Shown here one piece after another: positions 24,401-33,582 of a stretch of DNA of 56,459 nt (position 1 is the first letter of the stretch; the number at the start of each line of letters is the position of its first letter). This DNA comes from Chloroflexota bacterium. Lineage in GTDB: Bacteria > Chloroflexota > Anaerolineae > Anaerolineales > Anaerolineaceae. A program made the translations under genes and the position numbers. The stretch covers positions 1 to 56,459 of the forward strand of contig JAJUJY010000009.1 of NCBI GenBank assembly GCA_029265085.1. The letters run 5' to 3'. The notes below the pieces were generated by a model. That model was not told where the DNA came from and did not search any database. It worked only from the letters and a program-made list of their open reading frames with translations.

Positions 24401-25069
24401 TTATTTTTGAGGCGAGAATAACCCCGCCAATTTTTGCGCACCCTCTGAATCCACCACCGCCAGGATTTCATCCTCCGCTTCCAAAACAGAAACGCCGCGC
24501 GGTACAATCACTTCACCATTGCGAATAATCGCGGCGATCACGCAGTGCTCTGGTAAATTCAGATCTTTAATCATCACACCAATCGCCTTTGCGCCTTGCG
24601 GAATCTTTTCTTCTACCAGGGAGTAATTGCCGCGGCGCAGTTTGAGCAAGGTCATCATATCGCCCATTGACATTTCTTCTTCAATCAGACTGGCCATGAT
24701 TTCAGCCTGGTTGACAGCCACATCGACATTGAATTTCTCGTCAAACAGCCAGGTATTTCGCGGATTATTGATCCGCGCAATGGTGCGCGGGGTTTTATAG
24801 CGCATACGCACAAAATGGCACAGCGCAAGATTCACATCATCTTCAGTTGTACAGGCTGCCATCACATCGGCATGATCAATACCAGCCTGCTCCAAAACAC
24901 GTGGATCAATCGGGTTACCTTCATAAACAACTTCGGTCGGCAACTCGCGATGAATCCGGGTCAATACGTCACGGCGCACTTCGACCAGATGAACATCATG
25001 GTTCTGGGCCAGTAAAATTCGGGCTAATTGTGCGGCAGTCCGGCCGCCTCCAGCGATAACGACTAACAT
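24401..25069 (-). CDS. TrkA/KtrA-type RCK potassium regulator (second copy)
   Basis: A 222-residue cytoplasmic regulator with an N-terminal Rossmann RCK domain (VVIAGGGRTAAQLARILL, 2-20, then an acidic strand end HLVE) and a C-terminal RCK_C domain (about 140-215, PQGAKAIGVMIKDLNLPEH). Such proteins bind NAD(H), ATP or ADP in the first domain and often c-di-AMP in the second, and gate potassium transporters. The start at 25069 has GGGAG upstream; a longer frame to 25135 overlaps the other RCK gene. It follows that gene by 13 bases and the KimA-like permease further up. No TrkH/KtrB channel gene is nearby. Confidence 0.88.
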   Translation of the reverse strand: MLVVIAGGGRTAAQLARILLAQNHDVHLVEVRRDVLTRIHRELPTEVVYEGNPIDPRVLEQAGIDHADVMAACTTEDDVNLALCHFVRMRYKTPRTIARINNPRNTWLFDEKFNVDVAVNQAEIMASLIEEEMSMGDMMTLLKLRRGNYSLVEEKIPQGAKAIGVMIKDLNLPEHCVIAAIIRNGEVIVPRGVSVLEAEDEILAVVDSEGAQKLAGLFSPQK

Positions 25070-25082
25070 ACCAGCTCCCTTC

Positions 25083-25733
25083 TTATGCGCCTTGCAACTT
25101 GGAACGCATGCAATTGATACCATCAAAAGTCGCACTGACGTGCAATAAATCCCCGGTGGAAACCGTCATTTCCAGGTCTGGCATTGAAGCCCGGCCAGCC
25201 CGGGTAATCGAGATCGGAACACATTCTTTCTCAACCAACAAATCACCCAGCTTGCTGCCGTTCCACTGCTCTGGTATTGCCAGCTCGTACACTTCTACTT
25301 CGCCATTTCCGGCGGAGAAAACACTGTGCATTCCGGTATCATAAAGCATTTCTTCCACCCGCTGCGCGCCCCAGCTTGCCGAGCTGACCACTTGCAGGTC
25401 AAACTCTTCAAAAATTTCACGGCAGCGCGGATCATAATTGCGAGCAACCACGTTCTTCAAATGAAAAACGGTTTTTGCCACATAACCTACAACCGCATTA
25501 AGCGCATCGGAATTTGTAACCGCTGCCAGGCTGTCAGCATGTTCAATACCTGCACGCACCAACACATCATATGAGAGCGCATCCCCTTCATGCAAACGGC
25601 CCTGAAAATCCGAGGGCAAATTATTGAATGAAGCGGTTTCACTGTCAATGACCGCAACTTTATGTCCGGCCAAAAATAAGCGATAGGCCAGAGCAGCACC
25701 TAAACGGCCACAACCAACCACAATAATTTCCAT
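25083..25733 (-). CDS. TrkA/KtrA-type RCK potassium regulator (first copy)
   Basis: A 216-residue protein with a canonical NAD-binding motif GCGRLG in IIVVGCGRLGAALAYRLF, VAVIDSE as the acidic strand end, and a C-terminal RCK_C domain from about 135. It shares layout with the next gene but is clearly diverged. Its sites look more typical for nucleotide binding than those of the second copy (GxGxxG against GGGRTA). The ATG at 25733 has AGAGGT upstream. It is 35 bases after the KimA-like gene, so the three form one unit. Confidence 0.9.
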   Translation of the reverse strand: MEIIVVGCGRLGAALAYRLFLAGHKVAVIDSETASFNNLPSDFQGRLHEGDALSYDVLVRAGIEHADSLAAVTNSDALNAVVGYVAKTVFHLKNVVARNYDPRCREIFEEFDLQVVSSASWGAQRVEEMLYDTGMHSVFSAGNGEVEVYELAIPEQWNGSKLGDLLVEKECVPISITRAGRASMPDLEMTVSTGDLLHVSATFDGINCMRSKLQGA

Positions 25734-25768
25734 ACGTACCTCTTTATTAAAAACCTTCAACGATCAGG

Positions 25769-27709
25769 TCAATCAACCTGGTAAGGAACACTTGTAATCA
25801 CAATATCTCTGCGGAATAGCAAAGCCAGGCGCAAGGTCACTGCAGTTTGTGTGTGCAAGAAATTGCTCCAGAAATGCCTTGGGACAAATTCAGGCACAAC
25901 AATTGTCAACACCTCATTCGGTTGGCGGTTCGCGTCAATTTCATCAATATATTCCAACAATGGCTCCGCAAACAGGCGGAACTGTGATTCCACAATCACC
26001 AACCGCATACCATCACCCCAGGTTTCCCATTTTTGGCGAACTTTCTCCGCTTCATCCGGGTCCATCGAGACGTGCACTGCTGTAATATCATCGGAAAGCG
26101 TCCGGGCATAACGCAGCGCAGCCAGGGTACCACGGTGCACTCCACCAATCGGCAAAATGACACGGTGGCGAGCTATCCGCTTGGAAGCGCCGTAGTTTTC
26201 CAGAGATAAGTGCTGGGCCAGGTTCCGGTAATGCCGGTGGATCCCCGAAAAGATCATCACCAAAACCGGAATGATAATGATAACCACCCAGGCCCCATCA
26301 GCAAATTTCGTGGCCGCAAACACAATCATCACGATTCCGGTTAGAACTGCGCCAAACCCATTGATGATCATTTTAATCGTCCAGTTTTTATCGAAGCGCA
26401 GTGTTGAACCGCGTTCAACGACTTCTTCACCTGGCTTTAGATGGCCAATTTTCCACCAGCGGTGTGCCATACCAGACTGCGAAAGGGTGAACGACATAAA
26501 CACCCCCACCGCATACAACGGGATCAATCGCGTAACACTGGCCTGGAACACGATAATCAAAACGGAAGCCAGTAAAGCCAGCAGCACAATACCGCGTGAA
26601 TACACCAGGCGGCTGCCGCGATAGGTCAACTGGCGCGGTAAAAAGCCGTCCTTGGCAGTGAGCGCGCTCAACCGCGGAAAATCTGCAAAAGAAGTATTGG
26701 CAGCCATGATCAAAATCACTGTTGTTGCCGTGATCATCGCCAGATACAAGAACCCGCGGTCTCCAAAAGCAGTTCGGGCTAATTGGGAAATAACTGTTTC
26801 TTCTTCCGAAGGAACCGCCTGAATGTGTGCAGCCAGGAAGGAGATCGCAAGCATCAACGTACCCAGAATAACCGACATCATTACCAGCGTGGCACCAGCG
26901 TTCTTTGAACGCGGCTCTTTAAACGCAGGAATGCCATTCGAAATTGCCTCCACACCAGTTAAGGCGGTGGTACCGCTTGAAAATGCCCGCAAAATAAGAA
27001 ATACCGAGAATCCCTGCATTGCATGGGTTAATTCAAGGGCTGGCGGATCAACCACAACCCCCAGAGATCCGGTGATATAGCGCACAAACCCTACGATCAT
27101 CATGATAAACATCATCAAGATGAAGAAATAGGTCGGAAAAGCGAAGGCGGTTCCGGATTCTTTTACGCCGCGCAAATTGACGATCATGATGAAAATTACC
27201 AGGCCAACGGCAATCCAAACCCGAAAATCAAACACCTCAGGGAAGGCCGAAACAATCTGGGCTACACCAGATGAAATAGATACGGCCACGGTTAAGATGT
27301 AATCGGTTAATAAAGCCGCAGCCGCAATCTGTGCGGGAATCTCACCCAAATTGTCACGAGAGACAATATACGCCCCACCCCCATTCGGGTAGGCATGGAT
27401 GGTTTGCTCGTAAGACAAGGTGACGATCGCAAGCAAAATTACGATGGCTATGGATAATGGAAAAACGTAGCCAAAGGCAGCCGTTCCCAGAACAGCCAGA
27501 ATCACCATCATTTCCTGCGTGGCATAAGCCGTGGAGGACAAAGCATCGGATGCAAAGACCGCCAGGCCAATAAATCTGCCGATGGTTTGGTGCGGTGCAT
27601 CGGCAGTTGATAACGGCCGTCCAAACAACCATGTTCGAATAGAACGCGGTGGTTTGTACTCTGTATCTCTTCGAAGTACAGTTGTTCCTCGATTATCTTC
27701 AATATTCAT
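25769..27709 (-). CDS. KimA-like APC-superfamily potassium permease (copy 1)
   Basis: A 646-residue permease with about 12 helices and a C-terminal cytoplasmic domain (about 500-646). It aligns by eye with B. subtilis KimA (YdaO), a K+/H+ symporter: SDALSSTAYATQEM, YPNGGGAYIVSRDNLGE, LTGVEAISNGIPAFK and the USP-like tail HRGTLAALRYARTLSDDITAVHV. The Asp and Tyr that line the KimA potassium site are kept. KimA is inhibited by c-di-AMP through its cytoplasmic part. The start at 27709 avoids 45 residues of a poor upstream extension. It leads an operon with two RCK proteins. An amino-acid substrate is the alternative. Confidence 0.85.
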   Translation of the reverse strand: MNIEDNRGTTVLRRDTEYKPPRSIRTWLFGRPLSTADAPHQTIGRFIGLAVFASDALSSTAYATQEMMVILAVLGTAAFGYVFPLSIAIVILLAIVTLSYEQTIHAYPNGGGAYIVSRDNLGEIPAQIAAAALLTDYILTVAVSISSGVAQIVSAFPEVFDFRVWIAVGLVIFIMIVNLRGVKESGTAFAFPTYFFILMMFIMMIVGFVRYITGSLGVVVDPPALELTHAMQGFSVFLILRAFSSGTTALTGVEAISNGIPAFKEPRSKNAGATLVMMSVILGTLMLAISFLAAHIQAVPSEEETVISQLARTAFGDRGFLYLAMITATTVILIMAANTSFADFPRLSALTAKDGFLPRQLTYRGSRLVYSRGIVLLALLASVLIIVFQASVTRLIPLYAVGVFMSFTLSQSGMAHRWWKIGHLKPGEEVVERGSTLRFDKNWTIKMIINGFGAVLTGIVMIVFAATKFADGAWVVIIIIPVLVMIFSGIHRHYRNLAQHLSLENYGASKRIARHRVILPIGGVHRGTLAALRYARTLSDDITAVHVSMDPDEAEKVRQKWETWGDGMRLVIVESQFRLFAEPLLEYIDEIDANRQPNEVLTIVVPEFVPRHFWSNFLHTQTAVTLRLALLFRRDIVITSVPYQVD

Positions 27710-27769
27710 AGATCTACCTGCTACACAAATAAAACAAAAATCCAGTCCATATTTCTGGCAAACCTGTTG

Positions 27770-27798
27770 ATTATAATAAGCTCTGGTAGAGACGTCAA
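27770..27798 (-). promoter_or_regulatory. Sigma-70 promoter of the KimA-RCK operon
   Basis: TTGACG (27793-27798) and TATAAT (27770-27775) on the minus strand, 17 bases apart, giving a leader of about 55 bases. That is too short for a ydaO/c-di-AMP riboswitch. Confidence 0.78.
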
Positions 27799-27930
27799 TT
27801 ATAATTATAGCCCCTCTTCTATGACTTAATGCTAAATCCGGCACGATTTTTGTAACAATCGGATTACCAGATCAATTATTTCAAACATAATTCGCCTGGG
27901 GGTGTATATTTATGGATATCGAATCATGAT

Positions 27931-27955
27931 TTGTATGAACAGTTCCTTCATACAA
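27931..27955 (+). promoter_or_regulatory. Perfect inverted repeat upstream of the hybrid kinase, candidate operator
   Basis: TTGTATGAA and its exact reverse complement TTCATACAA are separated by 7 bases. A second small palindrome, GAACAGTTC (27937-27945), overlaps the first arm. It lies just upstream of the -35 region of the kinase gene and about 130 bases before the KimA promoter, a fitting place for a dimeric regulator. Confidence 0.6.
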
Positions 27956-27982
27956 TGTTAATGAAAGCCGCTGAATTTACTC

Positions 27983-27988
27983 TATAAT
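27983..27988 (+). promoter_or_regulatory. -10 box of the hybrid kinase, leaderless
   Basis: TATAAT, 7 bases before the ATG at 27996, with no Shine-Dalgarno. A weak -35 (TTAATG, 27958-27963) lies 19 bases upstream. Confidence 0.55.
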
Positions 27989-27995
27989 TTAACCG

Positions 27996-30900
27996 ATGGG
28001 GAATAAAATTTTTCAAAAAATTTTTAAGCTTTTTGCTCAGGGAGCTTATCACTGGGTTGGTATTTTATTTGCTCTTCTCCTTCCAATCCTTGCAACGGTC
28101 ATCGAGGCAGCCAGGGAATTTCGCGCACTTTCTTTACCATCTTTAATCCAAACTCAATTCGATAATCCTGTTTTATGGATTGTCGATCTGTTTGCACTCC
28201 TGTTTATTGTCATTCTCGGAATGCAGTGGTCAATCCATTACCAAAACCAAAAACACGAAAACGAACTGGAAACCGCGTTTGACAAATTAACCCACGAATT
28301 ATACATCCTGAAAGAAAAATCCCAACAAGATCTGTTGGAACGCCACCAGGCTGAGTCGAATATCAGCCGCGCAAAAAAAGAATGGGAAGCAACCTTTGAC
28401 GCAATCATTGACTTGATTATCCTGACGGATATCAACGGGAGAATCATCCGCTGCAACCGCGCTACGATCCAGAAATTTCAAACCACGTTCAATGAATTTT
28501 TGGGGAAAAATATCGAGGAAGTATTTCCTGGCATCATGACTCCCATCCAACAAAAAGGACAGGTGAAATCCCAGGTTTTACCCATGCCCTCTCTCTACGG
28601 CTGGTTTGAAGTGACCGGTTTTCCCTTTCAATATGGTGACCAGCAAGAAGGAACCATTTTCATCTTTCATGATATTGCGCAGCGCAAAAAAGCTGAGTCA
28701 GAAATCCAGCGCCAGAAACAATACTTTGAAGGCATCTTCCAAAACAGCCCGGTTGCCATTGTGACCCTGGACCTGCACGGGCGGATTGCTACCTGCAACC
28801 CGGCTTTTGTGAAATTATTTGGCTATTCACAAAGCGAAGTGGCGGGAGGACATCTGAATGATCTGATCACCCCTTCGGAATTGCGATCCTTTGCACAAGA
28901 ATTTATTCAACGGGTTGAAAAAGGATCCGTTTTACACGAAGTAAGTCAACGTGTCACCCGGCGAGGCAGCAAAATTGATGTAGAAATATTTGGGGTGCCA
29001 GTCATCGTTAACGGCGAAGAGTTGGGTATTTTGATGCTTTATCATGATATCAGCGAACTGGTACAGGCACGCCAACGGGCAGAAGAAGCGGACCTTGCCA
29101 AAGGGGAGTTTCTGGCAAATATGAGCCATGAAATCCGCACGCCGTTAAATGGTGTGATTGGCATGTTGAATGTCGCCCTGGACACAGAATTGACCGTTGA
29201 ACAAAGTGAATATCTTTCCACTGCCCTGGAAAGTGCCGAATCCCTGCTGAATTTACTCAATGATGTTTTGGATCTTTCGAAAATTGAAGCCGGCCGGATG
29301 GAATTGGAAATTACCCAGTTTGATCTGCGCTCAACCATTGAAAACGTGTCTGTATCTTTGGCCCAACGGGCTGGTGTTAAAGGGGTAGAACTAATTTGCC
29401 ATATACCGCCAGAAATTCCAACGCAATTGCAGGGTGATCCCAACCGGCTGCGCCAGATCCTGGCTAACCTGATTGGGAATGCAATCAAGTTTACGGAACA
29501 CGGCCAAATTATGGTGCGGGTAAAAACCATTACCGAAACAAAGAATACGGCTACCATCAGCTTCTCCGTTGAAGATACCGGTATTGGCATCCCCGCTGAA
29601 CGGCAAGCAGCCATCTTTAATCGTTTTACCCAGGCGGATATGTCCACCACGCGCCGGTACGGTGGAACAGGACTGGGATTGGCAATTTCAGCCCAATTGG
29701 TTGAGTTGATGGGAGGAACAATCAACCTGCTCAGCCAGCCAGGGCAAGGCAGCACGTTTTCCTTTACGGCTGTATTTCAAAAACGACCGCTAACCCATCC
29801 AACACCTGATCAACCTTTAAAAGGTATTCGCATCCTCGGAATTGATGATCATCCATTAAATCAACTGATCCTGGAGCAGTTAATCACGACCACGGGCGGG
29901 CAAATTACCCTCGCGAGCCACTGTGAAGAAGCGTATCCGCTCCTGTCAGATGCATTAGAAAAAGGAAATCCATTCCATGTGATCTTGTTGGAATATAAAT
30001 CCAACGGACAAAATTGTGAAGAAGCCATCCAGCAATTAACCAGTCTGACCCAATCTTTCAGGCCAAAGATTCTGTTATTGACCTTGTTTGGCCAGGGCAT
30101 TTCTTCTCGCGAATGTGAAGCATTAGGCGCAAATGGATATTTATTAAAACCAATCCGGCAGCATACATTAATTACAGCAATCCAATCAATCCTGCACAGC
30201 GAAAACGAACAAGAGAAATTAAACCAGGCTCGTTCCTCTGCCGTACATCATCCTGAACCTGCCCACCCAGGCCAGCATATTCTTTTGGTAGAGGATAATC
30301 CGATCAACCGAAAAGTCGTGATTAACCTGTTAGAAAAAGCCGGTCACCGGGTCGACTTCGCAGAGAACGGGCAGCAAGCCGTTGAAGCCCTCCAAAGCCG
30401 CCAATATAACCTGGTCCTGATGGACATCCAGATGCCTGAGATGGATGGCTACGAAGCTACCCTGCAAATTCGCGCCGCTGAAACCAATGCACATCACACC
30501 CCGATCATTGCCATGACTGCCCATGTCATGGCAGCCGACCTGGAGCGCTGCATGGCTGTCGGCATGGATGGATATATTTCTAAACCTGTCAAACCCTCTG
30601 AAATTATGGAGGTGATCGATCATTGGAGTGTTCCAATTCCACCGGCCAAGGCTACCAGCCCGCTCAATCCAAACATGCTTGCCCCATCCACACAATTTAC
30701 CGAAACGCCAACCAGCCAACCTGGTGTAGATGAATGGGATTATGAACAGTTCTCAAAAATGTTAAGCGGTTACGGCATTGCCCAACCAACTCCAACAATA
30801 CCCCCACCCCAATCATTGCCTGCGGGTGAATCGCAAAAGGAAATCCCGCAAAACAGCAGCGCTAAACCTCCGGCGGCCAATTCAATTCCGGCATTAGGAA

Positions 30901-31244
30901 GCCCTCAATACCTGGAGCAAATTTTGCCTCGTTTTGGCAACGATTTTCCATTTTTTATCAGTACGTTTGAAGAATTTATCCAGGATTGTTCAACTCGAAT
31001 CCAGGAACTTAATCGTGCAGTAACAAAAGAAGATGCACCTGGATTAAAAGTTTTAGCGCATAATCTAAAAGGAGTGGCAGCGAATTTTGAAGCCCAAAAA
31101 TTGGTGGAACTTTCCACCCAATTAGACCAGGCGGCTGCCCGTTACCAGATAAAAAATGCGCCGCAAATCATCCAGGCGATCGAAGAAGAGCTCAAGCTCA
31201 TCCAGGTGTATTTTGAAGATATAAAAACCCAAAAAGACAGGTAG
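27996..31244 (+). CDS. Hybrid sensor histidine kinase with PAS, two receivers and HPt
   Basis: A 1082-residue membrane-bound phosphorelay protein. Order: two transmembrane helices (about 20-38 and 57-78), a coiled coil (85-130), PAS (130-230), PAS (240-358), HisKA with His378 (MSHEIRTP), HATPase (to about 595, with DTGIGIP and GGTGLGL), receiver 1 (610-735), receiver 2 (760-880, Asp810 in LVLMDIQMPEMDG, Lys863), a Pro/Ser-rich linker and an HPt domain (His1022 in AHNLKG). Receiver 1 has Glu666 in place of the phosphorylated Asp, so it is a pseudo-receiver. Phosphate should pass His378 to Asp810 to His1022. It precedes the receiver-CpaE gene by 21 bases. The signal is unknown. Confidence 0.94.
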   Translation: MGNKIFQKIFKLFAQGAYHWVGILFALLLPILATVIEAAREFRALSLPSLIQTQFDNPVLWIVDLFALLFIVILGMQWSIHYQNQKHENELETAFDKLTHELYILKEKSQQDLLERHQAESNISRAKKEWEATFDAIIDLIILTDINGRIIRCNRATIQKFQTTFNEFLGKNIEEVFPGIMTPIQQKGQVKSQVLPMPSLYGWFEVTGFPFQYGDQQEGTIFIFHDIAQRKKAESEIQRQKQYFEGIFQNSPVAIVTLDLHGRIATCNPAFVKLFGYSQSEVAGGHLNDLITPSELRSFAQEFIQRVEKGSVLHEVSQRVTRRGSKIDVEIFGVPVIVNGEELGILMLYHDISELVQARQRAEEADLAKGEFLANMSHEIRTPLNGVIGMLNVALDTELTVEQSEYLSTALESAESLLNLLNDVLDLSKIEAGRMELEITQFDLRSTIENVSVSLAQRAGVKGVELICHIPPEIPTQLQGDPNRLRQILANLIGNAIKFTEHGQIMVRVKTITETKNTATISFSVEDTGIGIPAERQAAIFNRFTQADMSTTRRYGGTGLGLAISAQLVELMGGTINLLSQPGQGSTFSFTAVFQKRPLTHPTPDQPLKGIRILGIDDHPLNQLILEQLITTTGGQITLASHCEEAYPLLSDALEKGNPFHVILLEYKSNGQNCEEAIQQLTSLTQSFRPKILLLTLFGQGISSRECEALGANGYLLKPIRQHTLITAIQSILHSENEQEKLNQARSSAVHHPEPAHPGQHILLVEDNPINRKVVINLLEKAGHRVDFAENGQQAVEALQSRQYNLVLMDIQMPEMDGYEATLQIRAAETNAHHTPIIAMTAHVMAADLERCMAVGMDGYISKPVKPSEIMEVIDHWSVPIPPAKATSPLNPNMLAPSTQFTETPTSQPGVDEWDYEQFSKMLSGYGIAQPTPTIPPPQSLPAGESQKEIPQNSSAKPPAANSIPALGSPQYLEQILPRFGNDFPFFISTFEEFIQDCSTRIQELNRAVTKEDAPGLKVLAHNLKGVAANFEAQKLVELSTQLDQAAARYQIKNAPQIIQAIEEELKLIQVYFEDIKTQKDR

Positions 31245-31265
31245 CAGACCAATAAAGGATTGAAC

Positions 31266-32507
31266 ATGCCAAGTGTACTGCTGATTGAAGACGAAATTGT
31301 TTACCACCGCATGATTGAGCATGCGTTACAGCCGCATGGTTTTATCGTGTATGCAGAGATAACCGGCCAGCAAGGGTTAGAAGCCGCCCACATGCTGCGG
31401 CCTGACATAATCATTACCGATCTAAACCTCCCAGATATTTCCGGTTACGAGGTCACCCGCCGTTTGCGCCGCGACCCATTCTTTGCAAGCACCCCAATCA
31501 TTGTGCTAACCGGCCAAACCGGTCTCCAGGACAAAATTGCTTCGTTTGAATGCGGCGCGGATGAGCATATCACCAAGCCATTTGAGCCAGAAGAATTGGT
31601 GATTCGAATTCGGATGCTCATGCGCCGTATCGAAATGATCCGGCAAGCCTTACCTCCAGGAGAGCCAAAACCAGAATTAAAAACTGGACGAATGATTGCG
31701 GTTCACACGCTGCGCGGCGGGATTGGTTCCACCACCGTAGCGGTTAATCTTGCCCTGGGTTTGCGAGGATTATGGGGCGCACCAACCATTTTGCTGGACC
31801 TGGTTTTCATGGCCGGGCAGGTTGCCTTAATGCTCAACATGCCCTTAAAGCGAACCTGGGCTGATGTTGCCCAATATCCTTCCGGTGAAATTGATTGGGA
31901 TCTACTCCGCTCCATTGTTGACCACCACGACAGCGGATTAGATTTGATCCCCGCCCCTACGTTTCCATCTGAAGCGGAAATTATTTCCACTGACATCCTC
32001 AGCACAGCCTTAAACTTGATCCGGCCTAATTATGAATATATCATCGCAGACGTGCCGCATGATTTCAATGAAATTTCTTTGCAGATTTTAGATAATGCTG
32101 ACGTGATCTTGATGGTACTTGCACCAGAACTATCCTCTGTGCGGGCAGCCGCTGCTGCCTTGGATACCTATAAAAAGCTGGGCTATGATATCAATAAAAT
32201 CAAGCTGGTCTTGAATAATACCTTCCCTCGCTACGGCCTGGCACGAGAAAAAATCGAAACCGCTTTAGGCCGCCAAATCGTCTTAACCTTACCTTTTTCT
32301 CCGGATGTGTTGGTCCAATCGATCAATCTTGGCAGACCCGTGTTATATCATCTACCAGATGAACCGTTCTCACAACTGATTGAGGATTTTGCCTTATATT
32401 TGAGTACGGATACGCACAAGAAAAATCGACCGGATGCCCCCACCAATGCATGGAAAAGGGTGTACGAACGGTTTGTTAAGACCCGCAAATCCGGAGAAGC
32501 AGATTAA
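31266..32507 (+). CDS. Receiver domain-CpaE-like ATPase fusion
   Basis: A 413-residue protein. Residues 1-122 are a response-regulator receiver with Asp52 (ITDLNLPDISG) and Lys104. Residues 143-390 are a MinD/ParA-superfamily ATPase of the CpaE type: the P-loop is RGGIGSTT (150-157), which lacks the usual early Lys, followed by LLDLVFMAGQVALML and DVPHDF. CpaE proteins localise Flp/tad pilus machinery, but no tad gene is in the window. The ATG at 31266 has AAAGGA upstream. The HPt domain encoded by the preceding gene is the likely phosphodonor. Confidence 0.88.
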   Translation: MPSVLLIEDEIVYHRMIEHALQPHGFIVYAEITGQQGLEAAHMLRPDIIITDLNLPDISGYEVTRRLRRDPFFASTPIIVLTGQTGLQDKIASFECGADEHITKPFEPEELVIRIRMLMRRIEMIRQALPPGEPKPELKTGRMIAVHTLRGGIGSTTVAVNLALGLRGLWGAPTILLDLVFMAGQVALMLNMPLKRTWADVAQYPSGEIDWDLLRSIVDHHDSGLDLIPAPTFPSEAEIISTDILSTALNLIRPNYEYIIADVPHDFNEISLQILDNADVILMVLAPELSSVRAAAAALDTYKKLGYDINKIKLVLNNTFPRYGLAREKIETALGRQIVLTLPFSPDVLVQSINLGRPVLYHLPDEPFSQLIEDFALYLSTDTHKKNRPDAPTNAWKRVYERFVKTRKSGEAD

Positions 32508-32570
32508 AATAAAGGTATAGGATCAGACCATTAATTTTTATTAAAAGTTACCGTAAAAAGGAGTAACCCG

Positions 32571-33530
32571 ATGAGTCACGAACAACGACACCCAACCAAA
32601 ATTGCTGTGGTGGGAGCTGGAAACGTTGGCGCATCTTTTGCCTATGTGTTGTTAACCAGCGGCCTTGCTTCTGAAATTGTATTAATCGACGCAAACAAAG
32701 CAAAAGCCGAAGGTGAAGCGATGGATATTAACCATGCTGTACCGCTTCACCAATCTGCCCGAGTCATCGCAGGTGACTATAAAGATTGTGCCGGCGCTAC
32801 AATCACCGTAGTCACCGCCGGATCGGCTCAACGCCCCGGAGAAACCCGTCTGGATTTGGTTCAACGCAATACCCAGATATTTAAGCAAATCATCCCAAAT
32901 ATTGTTAACAACAATCCGCATGGGATTATCTTGATTGCCACCAATCCGGTTGATATCCTGACCTACGTTGCCTTGAAAATATCCGGCCTGCCCAAAAACC
33001 ATGTCATTGGTTCCGGTACGGTATTGGATACAGCCCGCTTCCGCTATCTGCTCAGCCAGGAATTTGACGTGGACCCACGCAGTGTACATGCTTATATCAT
33101 TGGCGAACACGGTGATAGCGAAGTACCCGTCTGGTCTTTAGCTAATATTGCTGGCATGCGCCTGCCAGATTTCTGTGCGATCAACGGCATGGGTTGCAGC
33201 CAACCAGCTCTGGATCATATTTTTGAGCAGACCCGCGATGCTGCTTATCATATTATTGAGCGGAAAGGTGCAACCTATTACGCAATCGCCTCGGGTTTGC
33301 TGCGAATCTGCGAAGCCATCTTACGTGATACAGGTACGGTTCTTTCCGTTTCCAGTTATATCGAAGATTACTATGGGATCTCGGACGTTTGTTTGAGCAT
33401 TCCCAGTGTTGTAGATCTGGACGGTGTGGAACGAATCCTTAAGCTGGACTTAAGCGCAGATGAAATTGAAGGATTACGCAAATCGGCTGACATTTTACGC
33501 AGCACAATTAGCCAGCTTGATATCATCTAA
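32571..33530 (+). CDS. ldh: L-lactate dehydrogenase
   Basis: Reduces pyruvate to L-lactate with NADH, regenerating NAD+ in fermentation. A 319-residue protein with the NAD motif GAGNVGASF, the substrate-loop QRPGETR (Gln87, which selects pyruvate over oxaloacetate; Arg93), NPVDILT and the catalytic GEHGDSEVPVWS with His180. Length is usual for the family. AAGGAG precedes the ATG. Gln rather than Arg at position 87 separates it from malate dehydrogenase. It follows the receiver-CpaE gene by 63 bases and ends in a strong bidirectional terminator. Confidence 0.95.
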   Translation: MSHEQRHPTKIAVVGAGNVGASFAYVLLTSGLASEIVLIDANKAKAEGEAMDINHAVPLHQSARVIAGDYKDCAGATITVVTAGSAQRPGETRLDLVQRNTQIFKQIIPNIVNNNPHGIILIATNPVDILTYVALKISGLPKNHVIGSGTVLDTARFRYLLSQEFDVDPRSVHAYIIGEHGDSEVPVWSLANIAGMRLPDFCAINGMGCSQPALDHIFEQTRDAAYHIIERKGATYYAIASGLLRICEAILRDTGTVLSVSSYIEDYYGISDVCLSIPSVVDLDGVERILKLDLSADEIEGLRKSADILRSTISQLDII

Positions 33531-33546
33531 TCCTTAGACTAGATAA

Positions 33547-33580
33547 AATAACAGCCAGGTTTTTTTGCCTGGCTGTTATT
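33547..33580. terminator. Bidirectional terminator between ldh and alpha-glucosidase
   Basis: A 13-base stem, AATAACAGCCAGG (33547-33559) with CCTGGCTGTTATT (33568-33580), and an 8-base loop; T-runs on both sides serve the converging genes. Confidence 0.92.
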
Positions 33581-33582
33581 TT

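Noticed and set aside
27710..27995. c-di-AMP (ydaO) riboswitch before the first KimA-like gene
   Set aside because: The promoter leaves a leader of only about 55 bases, and no conserved ydaO segments were seen.
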